DNA of 64,000 bases from Cenococcum geophilum 1.58 (GCA_001692895.1 KV748194.1:1054001-1118000), one strand, 5' to 3'; shown: positions 49,692-60,907, numbered from the stretch's first letter. The notes: generated by a model not told the origin, from the letters alone. Translations and numbers: made by a program.

Positions 49692-51134
49692 TTATTCCAG
49701 GTCCACCACGAAGGAGCCTGAATGGCGGCAGAATCGAATTCCTACTTTATCGAAAGCTTCCTTCGTACCCTTTTTGAATGGACGATGGCAATCCCATATG
49801 TGCACTTCTCTCAAGTTCGGAAATTGTTGTGGACATGAAGCATGAAAACATTGAATCTGGTCTCTGTGTGGGCCGATCCATTCCGTAATGTGAATGCTTT
49901 CGAGAGATTGTGGCAGTATGTCAACGAGAACAGGTGGAGGGTAGTTGTTTCGTCCAAGTAACATGTACTCCGGGACCATAAGTCTTGACAGCTTCTCAAA
50001 ATGCCTCAGAGAGCCGATTGGATGAATGGATCTCCAATTAGGTGGTTCGAGATATCTAGCAAAATAGGCAAGGCAAATTTGCTTTAATGCATTTTGTTGA
50101 TTTTGCAAAATTGCACCAATTGGTCTGTAGTCATTGCAGCATCCCTGCCAATTTTGAATGGTAACAGACTCAAGACACTTGAAGGAGCGGAACCATTCAT
50201 GGACCCTGAAAGATACCTGTCCGTTCTTAAGAATGACGTGCTTGATTGTCAACTGTGGAGATGGAATTTTTGAGGTTTCAATCAAAAAATCACTGGAATG
50301 AAATCCTACCGACACTAGAGTCTGTAGATGAGGAAGACGTGCAAAGCACTGTAAGGGGTAAGCTACACGTGAACTCAAAGGAACCCTCATGATGACCTTT
50401 CGTAGCGTTGTGAACAGCTGGCCATAAGCGGAGCTGGGGTTGCAAGCAGTGGTAAAAAGATTATGGACGAACGATTCTTGAAAATTTGGAGTGATAGTTA
50501 TATCGAATATTTGGAGTCTTGGTAACCGAATAAGAAGCATGGTGAGCCAGGCACCGTCCACGTGTCCTGCAGTAATGGTATTTAGCTCCTTATGGATATC
50601 ACGAACAGCCCTATTTAGAAGTTGGAACTCGTGAGACGTCATCTTAGGCCTTTCAAAAATTCTCTTGATATCCACAAATGTAAGATATCTGATCTCCAAA
50701 GAAAGGTCAGGTCTGGTGAGGAGGGTTCTCAACAGAAATTGGGTGGGCCTTTCAGTAAGCTTGATATTGCGATAAAGCACCGGCGAAGCGATCCTTCCCA
50801 GAAGCTTTGAAGTCAAACAAAGAGAATGGAGACCAGTAGAATTTGTCAGGAAGCCTATACAATTAAGCAGAAGTTCCTCTGGAAGACTCAAAAGGCACAA
50901 GTCCGGATCGGCCGTTGTGTCGAATTGATGGCTGACAGAAGAGATGGTGTGTGTTATCTGATCCGAATGTGATGAAGAGGCTTCAAGAGCCTCAGGCGTA
51001 GAATTCTCTTGTGCATCGCGACTCTGAAGCGGGCCTGTCGCCGTTCCATCTGGCAAGGCAGGCTGGTGTTTCTTAGACGGAGGTTCGAGGTGGGGAGGGA
51101 ATTCCTCAAGCGGGCGTTTGCCCCCCCGCTCCAT
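49692..51134 (-). CDS. F-box protein
   Basis: Single-exon gene, 480 residues, intact. Residues ~81-125 form an F-box (LLSLPEELLLNCIGFLTNST then SLCLTSKLLGRIASPVLYRN), which in known proteins binds Skp1 and brings substrates to an SCF ubiquitin ligase. The N-terminal ~75 residues are polar and low-complexity with a basic PPSKKHQP patch. The remaining ~350 residues have scattered LPxLxxLxxxxF-type segments that suggest a degenerate leucine-rich-repeat substrate domain, as in many fungal F-box proteins of this size. No specific substrate can be inferred. The start at 51134 is the first ATG, with an in-frame ORF to a stop at 49692. The neighbouring ALO1 gene lies upstream on the same strand. Confidence 0.8.
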   Translation of the reverse strand: MERGGKRPLEEFPPHLEPPSKKHQPALPDGTATGPLQSRDAQENSTPEALEASSSHSDQITHTISSVSHQFDTTADPDLCLLSLPEELLLNCIGFLTNSTGLHSLCLTSKLLGRIASPVLYRNIKLTERPTQFLLRTLLTRPDLSLEIRYLTFVDIKRIFERPKMTSHEFQLLNRAVRDIHKELNTITAGHVDGAWLTMLLIRLPRLQIFDITITPNFQESFVHNLFTTACNPSSAYGQLFTTLRKVIMRVPLSSRVAYPLQCFARLPHLQTLVSVGFHSSDFLIETSKIPSPQLTIKHVILKNGQVSFRVHEWFRSFKCLESVTIQNWQGCCNDYRPIGAILQNQQNALKQICLAYFARYLEPPNWRSIHPIGSLRHFEKLSRLMVPEYMLLGRNNYPPPVLVDILPQSLESIHITEWIGPHRDQIQCFHASCPQQFPNLREVHIWDCHRPFKKGTKEAFDKVGIRFCRHSGSFVVDLE

Positions 51135-51837
51135 AGCACGCTACAAAGCTAACCCTTTCGGAGGCTGGGTTGAGCGGGGTGAGGTATATGAACTGTAGAA
51201 CTGTGAGAACAGCGTTGAGTTGAGAGGGAAGATCTGGGTTTGGAGGCGGCGTCGACTTTATAGAGCCAGAAGAGTGAAGTGAGGTCAAGTTAAGTAAAGG
51301 ACCACATGCCGATGCTCTGGCGTAGATAGAGTTGTTCACTTTGGATCACCTTCACTGTGGATGCTTAGATTGTAAATCATAGAAGGACGCGTTCATGTGC
51401 GGTTATAAAGCGTAGACTTAACCGGAAAACACTGTTCGTTTGGTTGCCATAAGTGCCATATAGGATTCGCACGAGAGATTGAAGAACTTAAGGACTTCAC
51501 CTAATATGTTTTTCTCAAGAAGTAGAGGTGTCCTTAAGATCCCACCGTTGATGTATTTGAGCTATGCAGATTTAGTCTCATTTATTTTAAAAAGGGTGCG
51601 TGGCAATCGAATTGGGGGTAATGCAAGCCTCGAAGGCACATAGGATATAGTGAGAAATTCTATGAATATTCGTCAGTGCTAATGCTGAAGTTTTGGAGAG
51701 AACGACTTCTCCCCTTCTACTAATGCATGTTATACGTTAAGCCATTCACAAGTCATGACTGCGTCCATCGTCTTTCAACCGCACCTTAACCCACCTAGAG
51801 TGTCATCCCGGTACCATGCCAGCAGATGCCCTACATC
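51135..51837. other. Spacer: F-box gene promoter and ALO1 3' side
   Basis: About 700 b. Pyrimidine/purine-rich patches and no convincing gene. Contains the 5' flank of the F-box gene and probably the ALO1 3' UTR. Confidence 0.5.
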
Positions 51838-53625
51838 TTATCGAACACCCTCGTCCCCGTAAACCCCTGTCGCGTTCCCATGTTTCCGTCCTTGCAGTGC
51901 ATCGACCTCATCCTCCTCCATATCCTCCCTCAAGCTCTCAAGCAACACGCTCGCCTCCGCCTCGGCCCCAACCATCAAATCAAAGCTCTCCTCGCTCTCG
52001 CTACGCCCACTCCCCATCCCAGCCCCGCCATCCCACCACCTCGCCTGCTCCCCAACCCACTCCACACCGCCTCCCCTCTTCGGCCTCCTCACCACCTCCT
52101 TCTCCTCCAGCGCCAGCACAGGTAGTTCTGCTCTCGGCGGCAGCACAGTCCTCCGATGCCAGTCTCCCACAAACATGCCCTCCGGATCCACCTCCGCGCG
52201 CACGCGCAGATACGCCGCCATATCCTCGCCATACAAAGCGGAGAGCACCCCATGCGTGACGCCATCGGTAAAATTCTTCGCCCAATGCGGGCGCCCGCCC
52301 ATCTCGCGCATCAGCCACTCGAACGCCTGATAGTATCTCCGCAAACAGGGCGGATCCTGGCCGTACGGCCGGTAGAGCGTCGCGTTCAGATACAGCGTCG
52401 GGCCGTCGCGGACCGTGTTGTCGAGGAACGGGCGCGGGTCCGCGGCCGAGGTGTCCGAGACGCGGACCTCGATCGGCGAGTGGACGAAGACGCCTAAGGG
52501 GTCGAACGGGATGCGGGCCGTGTCGGTGTCGCCGTTGATCCAGGCGGTGAGGCGTGTGAGGGCTTCGGGGCCTTTGTGCAGCGGGAGCGCCCACTCGTTC
52601 ACGAACTGCGAGTAGAGACAGTTCATCAGAAGGCCTGAGCGGAGCTCCTCGACGGCGGAGGTGGTGAAGCCATCGTGAAAGCCGTACTGCATGCCGAAGA
52701 CGAACCATTCGATGGATGGGAGGAGGCGCGGGACGTACTGCGCTGCCCAGAGCAGGGTGTGGTAGGTGTGGTAGCCGATGCTGCCGCCGTACCAGTTGTG
52801 TTTAGGCTGGCAGAAGGGTTTTGTGGTTTTCTCGGCACGCCAGACGACCGCGCGGAGCGTGTAGGGCAGCCACCACACGCGCGTGTATTCGGTCTGGGTC
52901 CAGAGAGTGCGCTCCCAGTTTCTGAGAACGGTGGAGGCCGCGAGGATCGTTTGGAACCATTCGATGTTGCAGTTCTCGATCATCTCAAACTCTACCTCCA
53001 CGATGATTCCCAGTGCGCCCAAACTAACCAGCGCGGCGCGAAAGAGCTCCTCATTCTGCTCCTTTGAGCACTTCACTGCCTGGCCGTTCGCCAGCACAAT
53101 CCGCAAACTCTTCACCGACTGCGAAAGCAAGCCATGAGATAGCGAGCTGCCATGCGTCGCAGTCGCAATAGCACCCGCAATCGACTGATGATCTATACTT
53201 CCCAAATTACGCATCGTAAGCCCATACTCTTTTGCCTTGTTATTCAACTGATGCAACCTGATACCCGCCTGCACCAGCAAAGTCTTCTTCTCCGCATCAA
53301 CCGTCAAAACGCTATTGAAATCATCCAGATTCACCATCCATGCACTTGTGCAAGTGAGATCTGACGGCGAATGTCCGGATCCTACTACGACGACGCGCCT
53401 GCGCAGCCGCCGCGCGAGCGTCACGACCTTCTGGACTTCAGCGAGCGTCTGCGGCCGGATGTACAGCTCGGGCCGCGAGTGGAAGGTCCGCGCCCATGTG
53501 TGGTGGGTGTGTGTCTGCGAGGCGCGGAAGGGGACCGTGGGATCGAGCTTCTCAAGCTCGATGGAGAAGCGCGACGCCATATTTGTCGGGGGGAGCGGGG
53601 TGAGGTTCATATTCGGGTTTCGCAA
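51838..53625 (-). CDS. ALO1: D-arabinono-1,4-lactone oxidase
   Basis: FAD enzyme that oxidises D-arabinono-1,4-lactone to D-erythroascorbate with oxygen, the last step of fungal erythroascorbate synthesis; in yeast it is a mitochondrial membrane enzyme. The frame gives 595 residues. The vanillyl-alcohol-oxidase-type FAD domain spans ~50-220, with VGSGHSPSDLTCT at 81-93, where His85 is the expected covalent flavin attachment site, and GAIATATHGSS further on. The ALO domain follows, with GGRPHWAK (HWAK 447-450) near its end. The C-terminal ~100 residues (acidic, Gly/Arg/Glu-rich) extend past the ~526-aa yeast protein. In-frame Met codons at 1, 6 and 16 are possible starts; Met16 (MASRFSIELEKLDP) fits relatives best. 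No introns, no damage. Confidence 0.93.
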   Translation of the reverse strand: MRNPNMNLTPLPPTNMASRFSIELEKLDPTVPFRASQTHTHHTWARTFHSRPELYIRPQTLAEVQKVVTLARRLRRRVVVVGSGHSPSDLTCTSAWMVNLDDFNSVLTVDAEKKTLLVQAGIRLHQLNNKAKEYGLTMRNLGSIDHQSIAGAIATATHGSSLSHGLLSQSVKSLRIVLANGQAVKCSKEQNEELFRAALVSLGALGIIVEVEFEMIENCNIEWFQTILAASTVLRNWERTLWTQTEYTRVWWLPYTLRAVVWRAEKTTKPFCQPKHNWYGGSIGYHTYHTLLWAAQYVPRLLPSIEWFVFGMQYGFHDGFTTSAVEELRSGLLMNCLYSQFVNEWALPLHKGPEALTRLTAWINGDTDTARIPFDPLGVFVHSPIEVRVSDTSAADPRPFLDNTVRDGPTLYLNATLYRPYGQDPPCLRRYYQAFEWLMREMGGRPHWAKNFTDGVTHGVLSALYGEDMAAYLRVRAEVDPEGMFVGDWHRRTVLPPRAELPVLALEEKEVVRRPKRGGGVEWVGEQARWWDGGAGMGSGRSESEESFDLMVGAEAEASVLLESLREDMEEDEVDALQGRKHGNATGVYGDEGVR

Positions 53626-54613
53626 TTATATTCTGCGGTCCTCGGCTCCTTCCTCGGGTGGCGGAGGCAGGTGCGAAGGCGGTACCTGGGGACTCAGATA
53701 ACCAGGATGGCTGTCGCGCGCAGCCAGAAGTGTCTGGTGGTGATGGTGGTCGCTGCGGGCATGGTAGCGTATGGTTCAGACACTAGACGAGTAGATGGAG
53801 GGGTTTGTTTAGATGGTTGTTGTTCGATATGAGGGTCTACCTTAACTCGGTTTAGCTGCCGAGGAGCTAAACCTTTTTTTTTTTGAAATCATACACGTTT
53901 CAGCTGTCTACATGGCGCCATGCCGGGTCCTCTATCCTGGGTAACACCCGTCTCGTTTACAAGCAGTGATTCCGTGAGGCCTCCGAGGAGCAAATAAAGC
54001 TTGGCATTCCGTCATTTTGTCGTGACCTTCTCATCAGTCGTGTAATGTTCACCTTCTGTTACAGAGGTCTGGCCCATCATTTAAGTAAGCTGTCCCGCTT
54101 GTCAGCAAAGATGGCCTTACGGTTAGTAACACTGGCCTTACGGTTAGTAACACTGGCATCCCGACAAATCCCGCAGTCAAAGTACCTCCGAGCTTGGCCG
54201 ATAAAACGCCGCTTGGGCAATACTGCCGCTTCATAGCTTTTTTCGGCCGTCACTCGGCCCATATCTCGCGCGAGCTTTAATAATAAGCAACAAACGGTAG
54301 GATTTCTTTATTCTCGAAGATGTATATTAGATCATCCGTCTCTCACTGCCACATCTAACCCCTTGCTTTCAAACATCAGTAATCTGTATTTAGTTTACTA
54401 AAAGGCGACCTGGATCTTCACAGCTTAACAAATCATTACAACATTATTAACGAATAAATATCTCATCTTTCCCTTACATATATTTCCTTCTATAACCCCT
54501 TCACACATCTTCGCCGCGGCAAACATCTGATTCTTCCAAACCGTCATCTCATCCAGCAGCCTTTCATCTTAAAGCAAACCCAACACTCAATCAACCCTTC
54601 AAACACCACCAAA
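53626..54613. other. Intergenic: ALO1 promoter, small repeats, 5' leader of next gene
   Basis: Contains a T-run near 53875, the second copy of an interspersed repeat (53890-53985), a 21-b tandem duplication of CCTTACGGTTAGTAACACTG at 54115-54156, and a C/A-rich leader (CAACACTCAATCAACCC) typical of fungal 5' UTRs just before 54614. Confidence 0.5.
53890..53985. repeat. Diverged interspersed repeat, copy 2
   Basis: Shares GGCGCCATGCCGGGT, TCCTGGGTAAC, ACCCGTCTC and TTCCGTGAGGCC, in the same order, with 8941-9045. Same orientation, about 45 kb apart. Confidence 0.6.
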
Positions 54614-54853
54614 ATGACCTCCCAAGTCTCCCGACAGCCCCCTTCATACACTGCCAGCACCCAGTCCGCCCCAAAAACCGAACACACAAAACGACCCTCT
54701 CTTCTCTCGCTAAAGCACCTCTTCAAGAACTGGTCCCCCGACCTCCTGCGCGCTCGTGATGGTGACGGTGACGACTATAACTTTACTAGTGGTCGCCGTA
54801 GGGGTGCGGGGGATTACAACTTCACGAGCGGGGACAGGAGAGGGGCGGAGTAA
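54614..54853 (+). CDS. Predicted small protein, 79 aa, with an internal duplication
   Basis: The ATG at 54614 lies in a good context (CACCAAAATGAC) after a C/A-rich leader. The protein has a Ser/Thr/Pro-rich N-terminus, a central PSLLSLKHLFKNWSPDLL amphipathic stretch, and a C-terminal duplicated DYNFTSG unit with basic RRRGAG/DRRGAE linkers. No signal peptide or known domain is visible. Function unknown. Short length and absence of a recognised family keep confidence moderate. Confidence 0.45.
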   Translation: MTSQVSRQPPSYTASTQSAPKTEHTKRPSLLSLKHLFKNWSPDLLRARDGDGDDYNFTSGRRRGAGDYNFTSGDRRGAE

Positions 54854-55885
54854 GCTGTAGAGAAGACTATCGAAAGGAGAGTAGAGGTGGAGTGGGTACG
54901 AAGGGGGAATGGGGTTAGGGAAGCGGAGAGTTGAGAGGAGGGATTGATGTGATGGGGTAGGATATGGAAGGGACGAAAAAGAGGAGATAGAGGGGTGGGA
55001 GGAAGTGGCAGTAGGAGCCAGGGTAGGGCGTTGGGGAGGCTTGTCTGGGGATTGGATTAAATTCTTTAGGTGGAGATATCAGGTCAATGCGTACCGGTCA
55101 GGCTTGCCCGAAGTGTGGAGGGAAAGGGGCTTTGGGGTAAGAAGTGATAAAGTTCGGACTTGACTCGGGAGTTCTGGGCGTTAGAGGAGAGCGATGAGTT
55201 TTGGATTTGGACACACGGCGCTTGTAAAATTTTCTGATAATAATTGGACCGGAGAAAAAGGGGCATAGAGAAGTACGATGGTTGCAGGATTCATCCGTAC
55301 TCTTAACAACCGGCTGAGTGTTTGTCGTCTTGGTTCCTTCCATGAGAGGATGAGTGAACACCTGAGACCCCCCCGGCCATGAAACTAAGCCGTACTTTTC
55401 ATAAGTTGGTCTGGAATTAAGAAAGAAACCCGTGCATAATACTCTAACGCTGCCCCCTTATCGCAGCAAGCAAACCAGAACCTTGACCTCCTGCCAACCT
55501 CAATCATCAATCGCCACTCCGCCCAGCATCCTTAGCCCTACCTTTCTCTCATACCTAGCCAGTAAAACACCAAACCACAAGCCTCCGTCCAAATACCCCA
55601 GCTCAAACATTCATAATCCCGATCCTCGTGTCCGCCCCCGGCGACCCCAGCGCCGTCCCTGGGAGAAACCGCCCGCCGTCGGCCTCACTCAACACTACAA
55701 TCCCTAGCGCATCCCTTCCAAAATGACCCCCTCTGTATCTTTCAAGGCGTCACAGTCTTCGTCCACCCACCCAGCGCCCCAACCTGCACCCCACTCAACA
55801 TACGCCTCTGCTGCTGTTGCTCACCTCCTCACCTCCCTACCCCTGCCCCTGCCGCTCCCTCCCCGTCAAACAGCTCCCACCCATC
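54854..55885. other. Intergenic DNA
   Basis: Purine-rich on the plus strand to about 55060 (likely 3' UTR of the small gene), then mixed sequence with proline/serine-rich open frames on both strands that lack a recognisable start or domain. Confidence 0.4.
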
Positions 55886-56359
55886 CTAACTCTGTTCCCC
55901 AGCTCCAGCGGACTCCTCGCTCCCGCAGCGCCGTCGAGACCGAAAGGGCCGTTCGGTTCCGTAACGGTTGAGTCGGCAGCAGAGTTTGAGTTCGAGTTCG
56001 AGGAGCGTGTATTGCGGGTGTGCCGCGCGTCGAGGGGCGCGCTGGAGCGCGCGAAGCTGTCGGCGGCGCCTTAGTGCGCTTGGTGCGTTCTGACGGCCTG
56101 ATGTAGGTGATTTATTAGATCCGGTCTGAGGATCAACGAAGGTGACCGGTCGTGGGGTAAGTACAGTTGCCGGTTGAAAAGTGGTTGAGGAAATAGCTGG
56201 CTCGCTTTGAGGTTGAGGTTGTGTTTTAGCCTGAAAGTTGTCTGACGTTGGCTGAGAAAGATCTCTCTTGGGATGGATATCGACTGGAACTGAAGAAGCA
56301 TTTTGAGTAAACGGACTATTTGGGCTCGAATTATACTGAAAACCGTTTGCAGTGGCCAT
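55886..56359 (-). CDS. Uncharacterised low-complexity protein, gene model incomplete
   Basis: The ATG at 56359 on the minus strand (MATANGFQYNSSPNSPFTQN) opens a Ser/Pro/Gln-rich frame. After PVTFVDPQTGS (near 56125) the frame turns Arg-rich, while the neighbouring minus frame reads more protein-like (SSNSNSNSAADSTVTEP near 56000). An intron between the two is likely but no clear donor was found. No domain recognised. Boundaries are approximate. Confidence 0.3.
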   Translation of the reverse strand: MATANGFQYNSSPNSPFTQNASSVPVDIHPKRDLSQPTSDNFQAKTQPQPQSEPAISSTTFQPATVLTPRPVTFVDPQTGSNKSPTSGRQNAPSALRRRRQLRALQRAPRRAAHPQYTLLELELKLCCRLNRYGTERPFRSRRRCGSEESAGAGEQS

Positions 56360-57721
56360 GTCTAGGTGATAATAGTAGCGTATCTGCGAATGCTTTATGA
56401 AAGATAAAGCGTCTGAATGCGATGAGGTAAAGACTGCAGTGAAGATGGTGAGACGAAAGAAGAAAATCAAAAGTAAACATGGACAAACACACATTGGCAT
56501 AAACATATGTTAGATGGCGGGGAGCGGAAAGATCTGGGATGGCAGCAATGCTCAGGAAATGCGGCCTTGCCTGCTTCAGTCCATCTGAGAGTGCCTTGGT
56601 TTCCTTCTTCCACTTTTTATTGAAATGGAAATGAAACTTCAGCTTGCTCAGCCTTCATTACCTGAACGATCTGTTAATCAGTCTGTGATTTGCTTATCCA
56701 GAACTTAACACGACGATTGAGCTCTGAAGAATCCATAACTCAGGCCAGAGGTTTCTTTTCTTTTCTTTTCTTTTCTCTTTATTTTTTAATTTTACAATTT
56801 TTTATCACTGGGAGATGGCTGCTGGAAGTTTAGAAGTTGATTCATGGTTGGTATGAGTTGAGGTACTGAGGGGAGCCGTCTTGAAAGAAGGGTACGTTAC
56901 GACCCTTTCATAGGGCAACCGGGGCCCAAGCTCCATTACCGCTGGTCACGGTCACATTTGAATATTAAATATCAGTTGCAAGTTTAGATTTCGAGGGGAA
57001 AAGTTATAATTAAAAGCTATTTGAAAACCCCTCCTAATAACCTCCGTCATGCAAGTATTCCAATCGTCCTTCGGGTATAATACTGAAAATAGCCCGTCGT
57101 TGAAGAAGGTGAAGGTCCAGTTCAACGACTCCTCCACCAGCTGCGCATGTCCTTCCCAAGTTTCCGCAAAGGAAGCGACGCTCAAGCAAGGAGAACATCA
57201 TCGCGAGCGGTTAGCTCAAGCAACGATACCTCAACCCGCAAGCATCGAGCTCCCACGACACCTAATTTTGCCCTTTTTCCCATCGCACATGCGCAAATAC
57301 AAAGTCCCAGGGCCAAGCTTGATGGACCGATCCGGAATTTGGAGCCTCAACCCAGCCGAATTAAGCACCAAATCCTTTCACTGCTACAAGTCCACGCTCG
57401 GTTTGTCCCACGCCTTTGATATGGCTGCCAGAGTCGCCGAGATGTGAGAGAATTAAGATGAATTCGTTAATAACGCCATCACCACTTCAAACGAATCGAA
57501 AATGTTTGCAAGAGCGCGCCGGCCGTGAGCGAAACGTCGGCAAAGGAGAGTATTGTATTGCTATGGACAGAAGCCCAACACCGCTAGTCGAGGATCGCAG
57601 GGAAGAAGCATCAACCTGCTGCAAATGTACAAAGTCATAAGCCTAGCACCGTCACGCCATCTTTCGCCAACTTGCGCAGGGTGGAGAGGGGATGTGGAAC
57701 TTGTTGGAGGTGGGTGGGCTG
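56360..57721. other. Intergenic DNA with overlapping short frames
   Basis: Contains a TTTTC pentamer run (56752-56776), a T-rich stretch to about 56800, and overlapping plus-strand frames at 57049-57447 and 57147-57419 (Ser/Arg-rich, e.g. MSFPSFRKGSDAQARRTSSR). Neither is recognised; one may be an exon of an unmodelled gene. Confidence 0.4.
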
Positions 57722-58084
57722 TCATGGATCTACATAGTCGATGTCGTTGAATAGATCCATGACCACCTTCAACATTGGTTCACAGAGGCTTACTTCATCA
57801 CCGACCTCGCCTCCGAAGAAGCGAAGTCGTTGAGCTTCCAAGGCTTCCTCCTGTTGCCGGCGGAGGCAGTCCTGCCATGCAGGATACGTTTGATGCCAAT
57901 GATTCGTAGAGCGGCTCGCGAGAGGAAGTGGAGAGGGTGAGGGTTGAAGAAAGGATGCAGATGAAGAAAGGAAAGATGCGCTCGAGTCGATAGAATTGGT
58001 TCGATAGTGCAGTGAGCGTGCTTTGCCAGCGTCGCGATGACGAGGCCGACTCCTTATCCGCTTTCGATTGTGTCTTTGTCCCAT
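57722..58084 (-). CDS. Small conserved-looking fungal protein, 120 aa
   Basis: The minus-strand frame starts at 58084 with MGQRHNRKRIRSRPRHRDAG, a strongly basic head that could act as a nuclear signal or bind nucleic acid. A Ser-rich linker follows, then a more ordered C-terminus with WQDCLRRQQEEALEAQRLRF and an acidic end MDLFNDIDYVDP. I recall similar basic-head / WQ...QQxE...LF...DYVD proteins of unknown function in ascomycetes. No name or function can be given. An ATG soon after a purine-rich leader supports the start. Confidence 0.55.
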   Translation of the reverse strand: MGQRHNRKRIRSRPRHRDAGKARSLHYRTNSIDSSASFLSSSASFLQPSPSPLPLASRSTNHWHQTYPAWQDCLRRQQEEALEAQRLRFFGGEVGDEVSLCEPMLKVVMDLFNDIDYVDP

Positions 58085-58524
58085 GTTGATAGATTGCAGC
58101 AGAAGAGTGGAAAAGTCTTTGAGTGTGCAGAAATCTAGGTAGGGTACTTACAGGGCATCTTTATACACGGAGTCCGGAAGGAGAGTCAGAAGGACGAGTA
58201 GTGAGTCATAGCCACAAAACATGTGGTGTGAGTAAAACCGGAGTGGGTCCGTGCACGCGTTGGGTCTTGTGGCGAAGTTCGAGAAACGTCATACGCGGCT
58301 TATCATGATTGTTCGACCTGTGTCCATCATCTCTCCAATCATTTCTAATCCATGCCGGAACAACCTTGACACGCCCTGGTTAGCAACAGTTGGGTTTTGA
58401 TCACATAAATGATGCGTGTGCCTGGTGCCGCAGTATTCGTCGTCAAATTGTGGCTTGGCCGCGCGAACGTGTTCTTAAACAGCGTGAACGGTAACTTGCC
58501 GTTCCGTCCTCATGCTAGCCTTCT
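58085..58524. other. Intergenic DNA
   Basis: About 440 b, probably the promoter of the basic small gene on the left. Nothing else recognised. Confidence 0.45.
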
Positions 58525-58959
58525 TTAAATTAGTGGCTGTGCATAACAAATCCCATTGAGACACATCTCGTGTTCATCGCACTGATAATGGTGTGTTGGA
58601 AAATATTTCTGCCAGCTGATTGGCTTGCTTGCGTACGCAGCTGTTCGCCATCGTGGACGACTCTCCGACTTCGAAAACTTGTCACAGTTGGTGTTGTCGC
58701 CTGATAATTTGCTCAGACTTGAAATTAAGAGCATGCGAGTAGTCAGTGTCGCCTGGAAGTTCGTTGAGACAGTTGTTGGGGATGCCTTGTCTGTTGCCAG
58801 TACCGTCTTCAATGCCGAAGTTGCTATCTTTATGGGAGGCAGCAAGATGGACTCAGCATTTCTGCGCGGCATTGGTGAATCTTTTCTGCCTTCGAGTGTC
58901 AAACCTGGGTTTGTCCAATGGTGATGCCTCACGCCTGTTGGAGCCCTTGCGGGTTTCAA
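58525..58959 (-). CDS. Possible terminal exon of a Cys-containing protein
   Basis: The minus-strand open frame ends in a compact stretch with TNCDKF, PRWRTAAYASKPISW and CDEHEMCLNGIC before the stop. The Cys spacing resembles small secreted fungal proteins, but no signal peptide is in this frame, so at least one upstream exon would be needed. A plus-strand frame overlaps it (58625-58924). Weak evidence. Confidence 0.25.
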   Translation of the reverse strand: MKPARAPTGVRHHHWTNPGLTLEGRKDSPMPRRNAESILLPPIKIATSALKTVLATDKASPTTVSTNFQATLTTRMLLISSLSKLSGDNTNCDKFSKSESRPRWRTAAYASKPISWQKYFPTHHYQCDEHEMCLNGICYAQPLI

Positions 58960-60907
58960 AGACGTGACTCATCTTGAATGAAGCCATGATCGCGAACGAT
59001 GCTGAGTTTGCATCAAGAAACCGGAGCCGAAGATGAGAGTTGACAGGAGTACCCATCCGAAGTCGGAAGACCCTCAAGAAAAGGACTTACCCTCTTACAG
59101 CAGTCTTTACAGCAGTGTTGTATGCTACCGTAGAATACCCTCTGCTGACCAGCACAACCTACAATGCGGCACGTCCAACCGCGCGACCATATGGCTTCCA
59201 CATAAAGCTTCCCGTATAAACCTTTCCATGTAAAGCTTTCCGTATAAAGCTTCCCACGCGGAGAGTAATTCTCATGATAAGCCGAAACAGCAGTGAATGA
59301 TGCGGATGATGTGGTTGCAACGGAGTTGAAAAGATTAAGTTCATAGAAAGTACGAGCTCGTAAGACAAATGGCTGGGTAGAAATGAATAATAGAAAGTTA
59401 TATATTAACTTTTACTCCAAAAGCAGGGTCGTATACTATAGTGCAGATGAATTAATTAGGCAATAGCTCTTTGAAGCCAATCCGGTCCACTCACGCTGTG
59501 CCACCAAGGCTTGCGGCTTTCTGCATCAAGTCTACCAATAAGACTTGTTGAGGAGGTCACAAGGGCTTAACTGCCGGGAGGGGCCTAACTTTTCCTTGAG
59601 GAAACTAAGTGATAAATATTATATATTGCTTGCACCGCCGCCTTGCAAGGCTTGCTTGAGGTCATAGTAGTTGAGAATTCTATAATCATTGCGCCGGTAC
59701 ACGGAGAAAACATGTATCGACATCCTAGGCCTCAGCCTTGTGGGACATATTCCGGTTCAACTTAAAGTGATTTTGCGACGGCGGGATTTCTCCAATATAT
59801 TTTATCACACCTTCGATTGGCCAAGAGAAAGTGCCGTCGTTTGCAGTAAATATAAAATACAATGTCGGTTCCACCAGTGGATTTTGGATAAGCTTCGAGG
59901 GGCCATCTGCAGGCTTTTCAACTTCGGCTAGTCGCAGGGTCCCTGGATTTTCGAGCGCCAAAAATAGAGAGGTGGGCCAGCTGAAAACCCCCCATGGCGG
60001 TCCAGGAAAAAGCCGGTCAATTCCTCGTCGAACATTTGCTTTCTTTGCCAAAGAACAATTGGCGTAGTGTTATTTTGTTGGCAAATCTCTTGCCGGCATT
60101 GATAAGGCTGAATAGGCCGTGTAAACATGAGCAATCAATATCTGAAGTGAGGAGAATTCATATTCATGTTCATGTCTGCAAGGCTGGCACACAAGGCTGA
60201 ATGGCGAGTGCTAAAGCTGGCGAAGTGTGAGTGACCCTTGCGGGCTGCCTACTCTCCCTCTGGCAGCATCAGGAGCCTTGGAGGCTGAATTACGAGATGC
60301 ATCTTTGCCGTGTGAGGGTGTTGAGGGCAATACGGCGTCGACACTGGTCGGCTGAGCGAGAGGTTCTCCAGCATAATTCATCTGCGGATCAGTGAGACTC
60401 GCCTTGCATACAGTTACCCCACGACCTTCCTAGTGATGCCCTAGCTCTTTGCACTGCCACCGCCCTCGATATAGCACTTCGACGGGTCGACCTATCTAGT
60501 AATCGTGTTGATGCGGCTCGGGTCCAGTCTGACCGTGCTGCACGTGCGGCTGGCTCTGGGCTGAGGAGACATCCATCTCTCGCGCACATTATTGAGGAGA
60601 GCTGTCTTCATCCAGGCCCAATACAATGTTGTCTCAAGCGCGAAGGGGCGCTCCCTGCGACTGACTCCAACAGCCCAGCGTCGGTCGCACGTTATTCTTA
60701 GCTGTTCCATCCCCTCGCCCCGCCTCCTCGTTAAGCTCTGCAGTGTGAAGCTCCTTGGCCTTCAACACTGCGATGCCGCCTCCAAAACTCCCCTGGTCAA
60801 AGTCGAATCGCTCGCACTCATCTGTTGGCAGTTCTACCGACCATCCCCCCTCTGTGTCATCTGGTAAGTCTCTGAGACATTCTGATCCTCCGTATGCGGC
60901 TGAGTAG
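58960..60907. other. Intergenic or degraded DNA upstream of the Q-rich gene
   Basis: About 1.9 kb. Features: short repeats of GTATAAAGCTTCCC-like words at 59190-59260, an unrecognised 108-codon minus frame (59725-60051), and overlapping GC-rich frames at 60390-60870 without domains. No RIP. It should contain the promoter and the true 5' end of the Q-rich gene, which I could not resolve. Confidence 0.4.

Noticed and set aside
51816-52708. Long frames on both strands opposite or out of frame with ALO1 (for example 51816-52259 plus, 52001-52708 minus)
   Set aside because: GC-rich shadow frames of the ALO1 coding sequence; Pro/Arg/Ser-rich translations without domains.
59725-60051. 108-codon minus frame upstream of the Q-rich gene
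   Set aside because: No recognised domain, and plus-strand frames of similar length overlap it; insufficient evidence for a gene.
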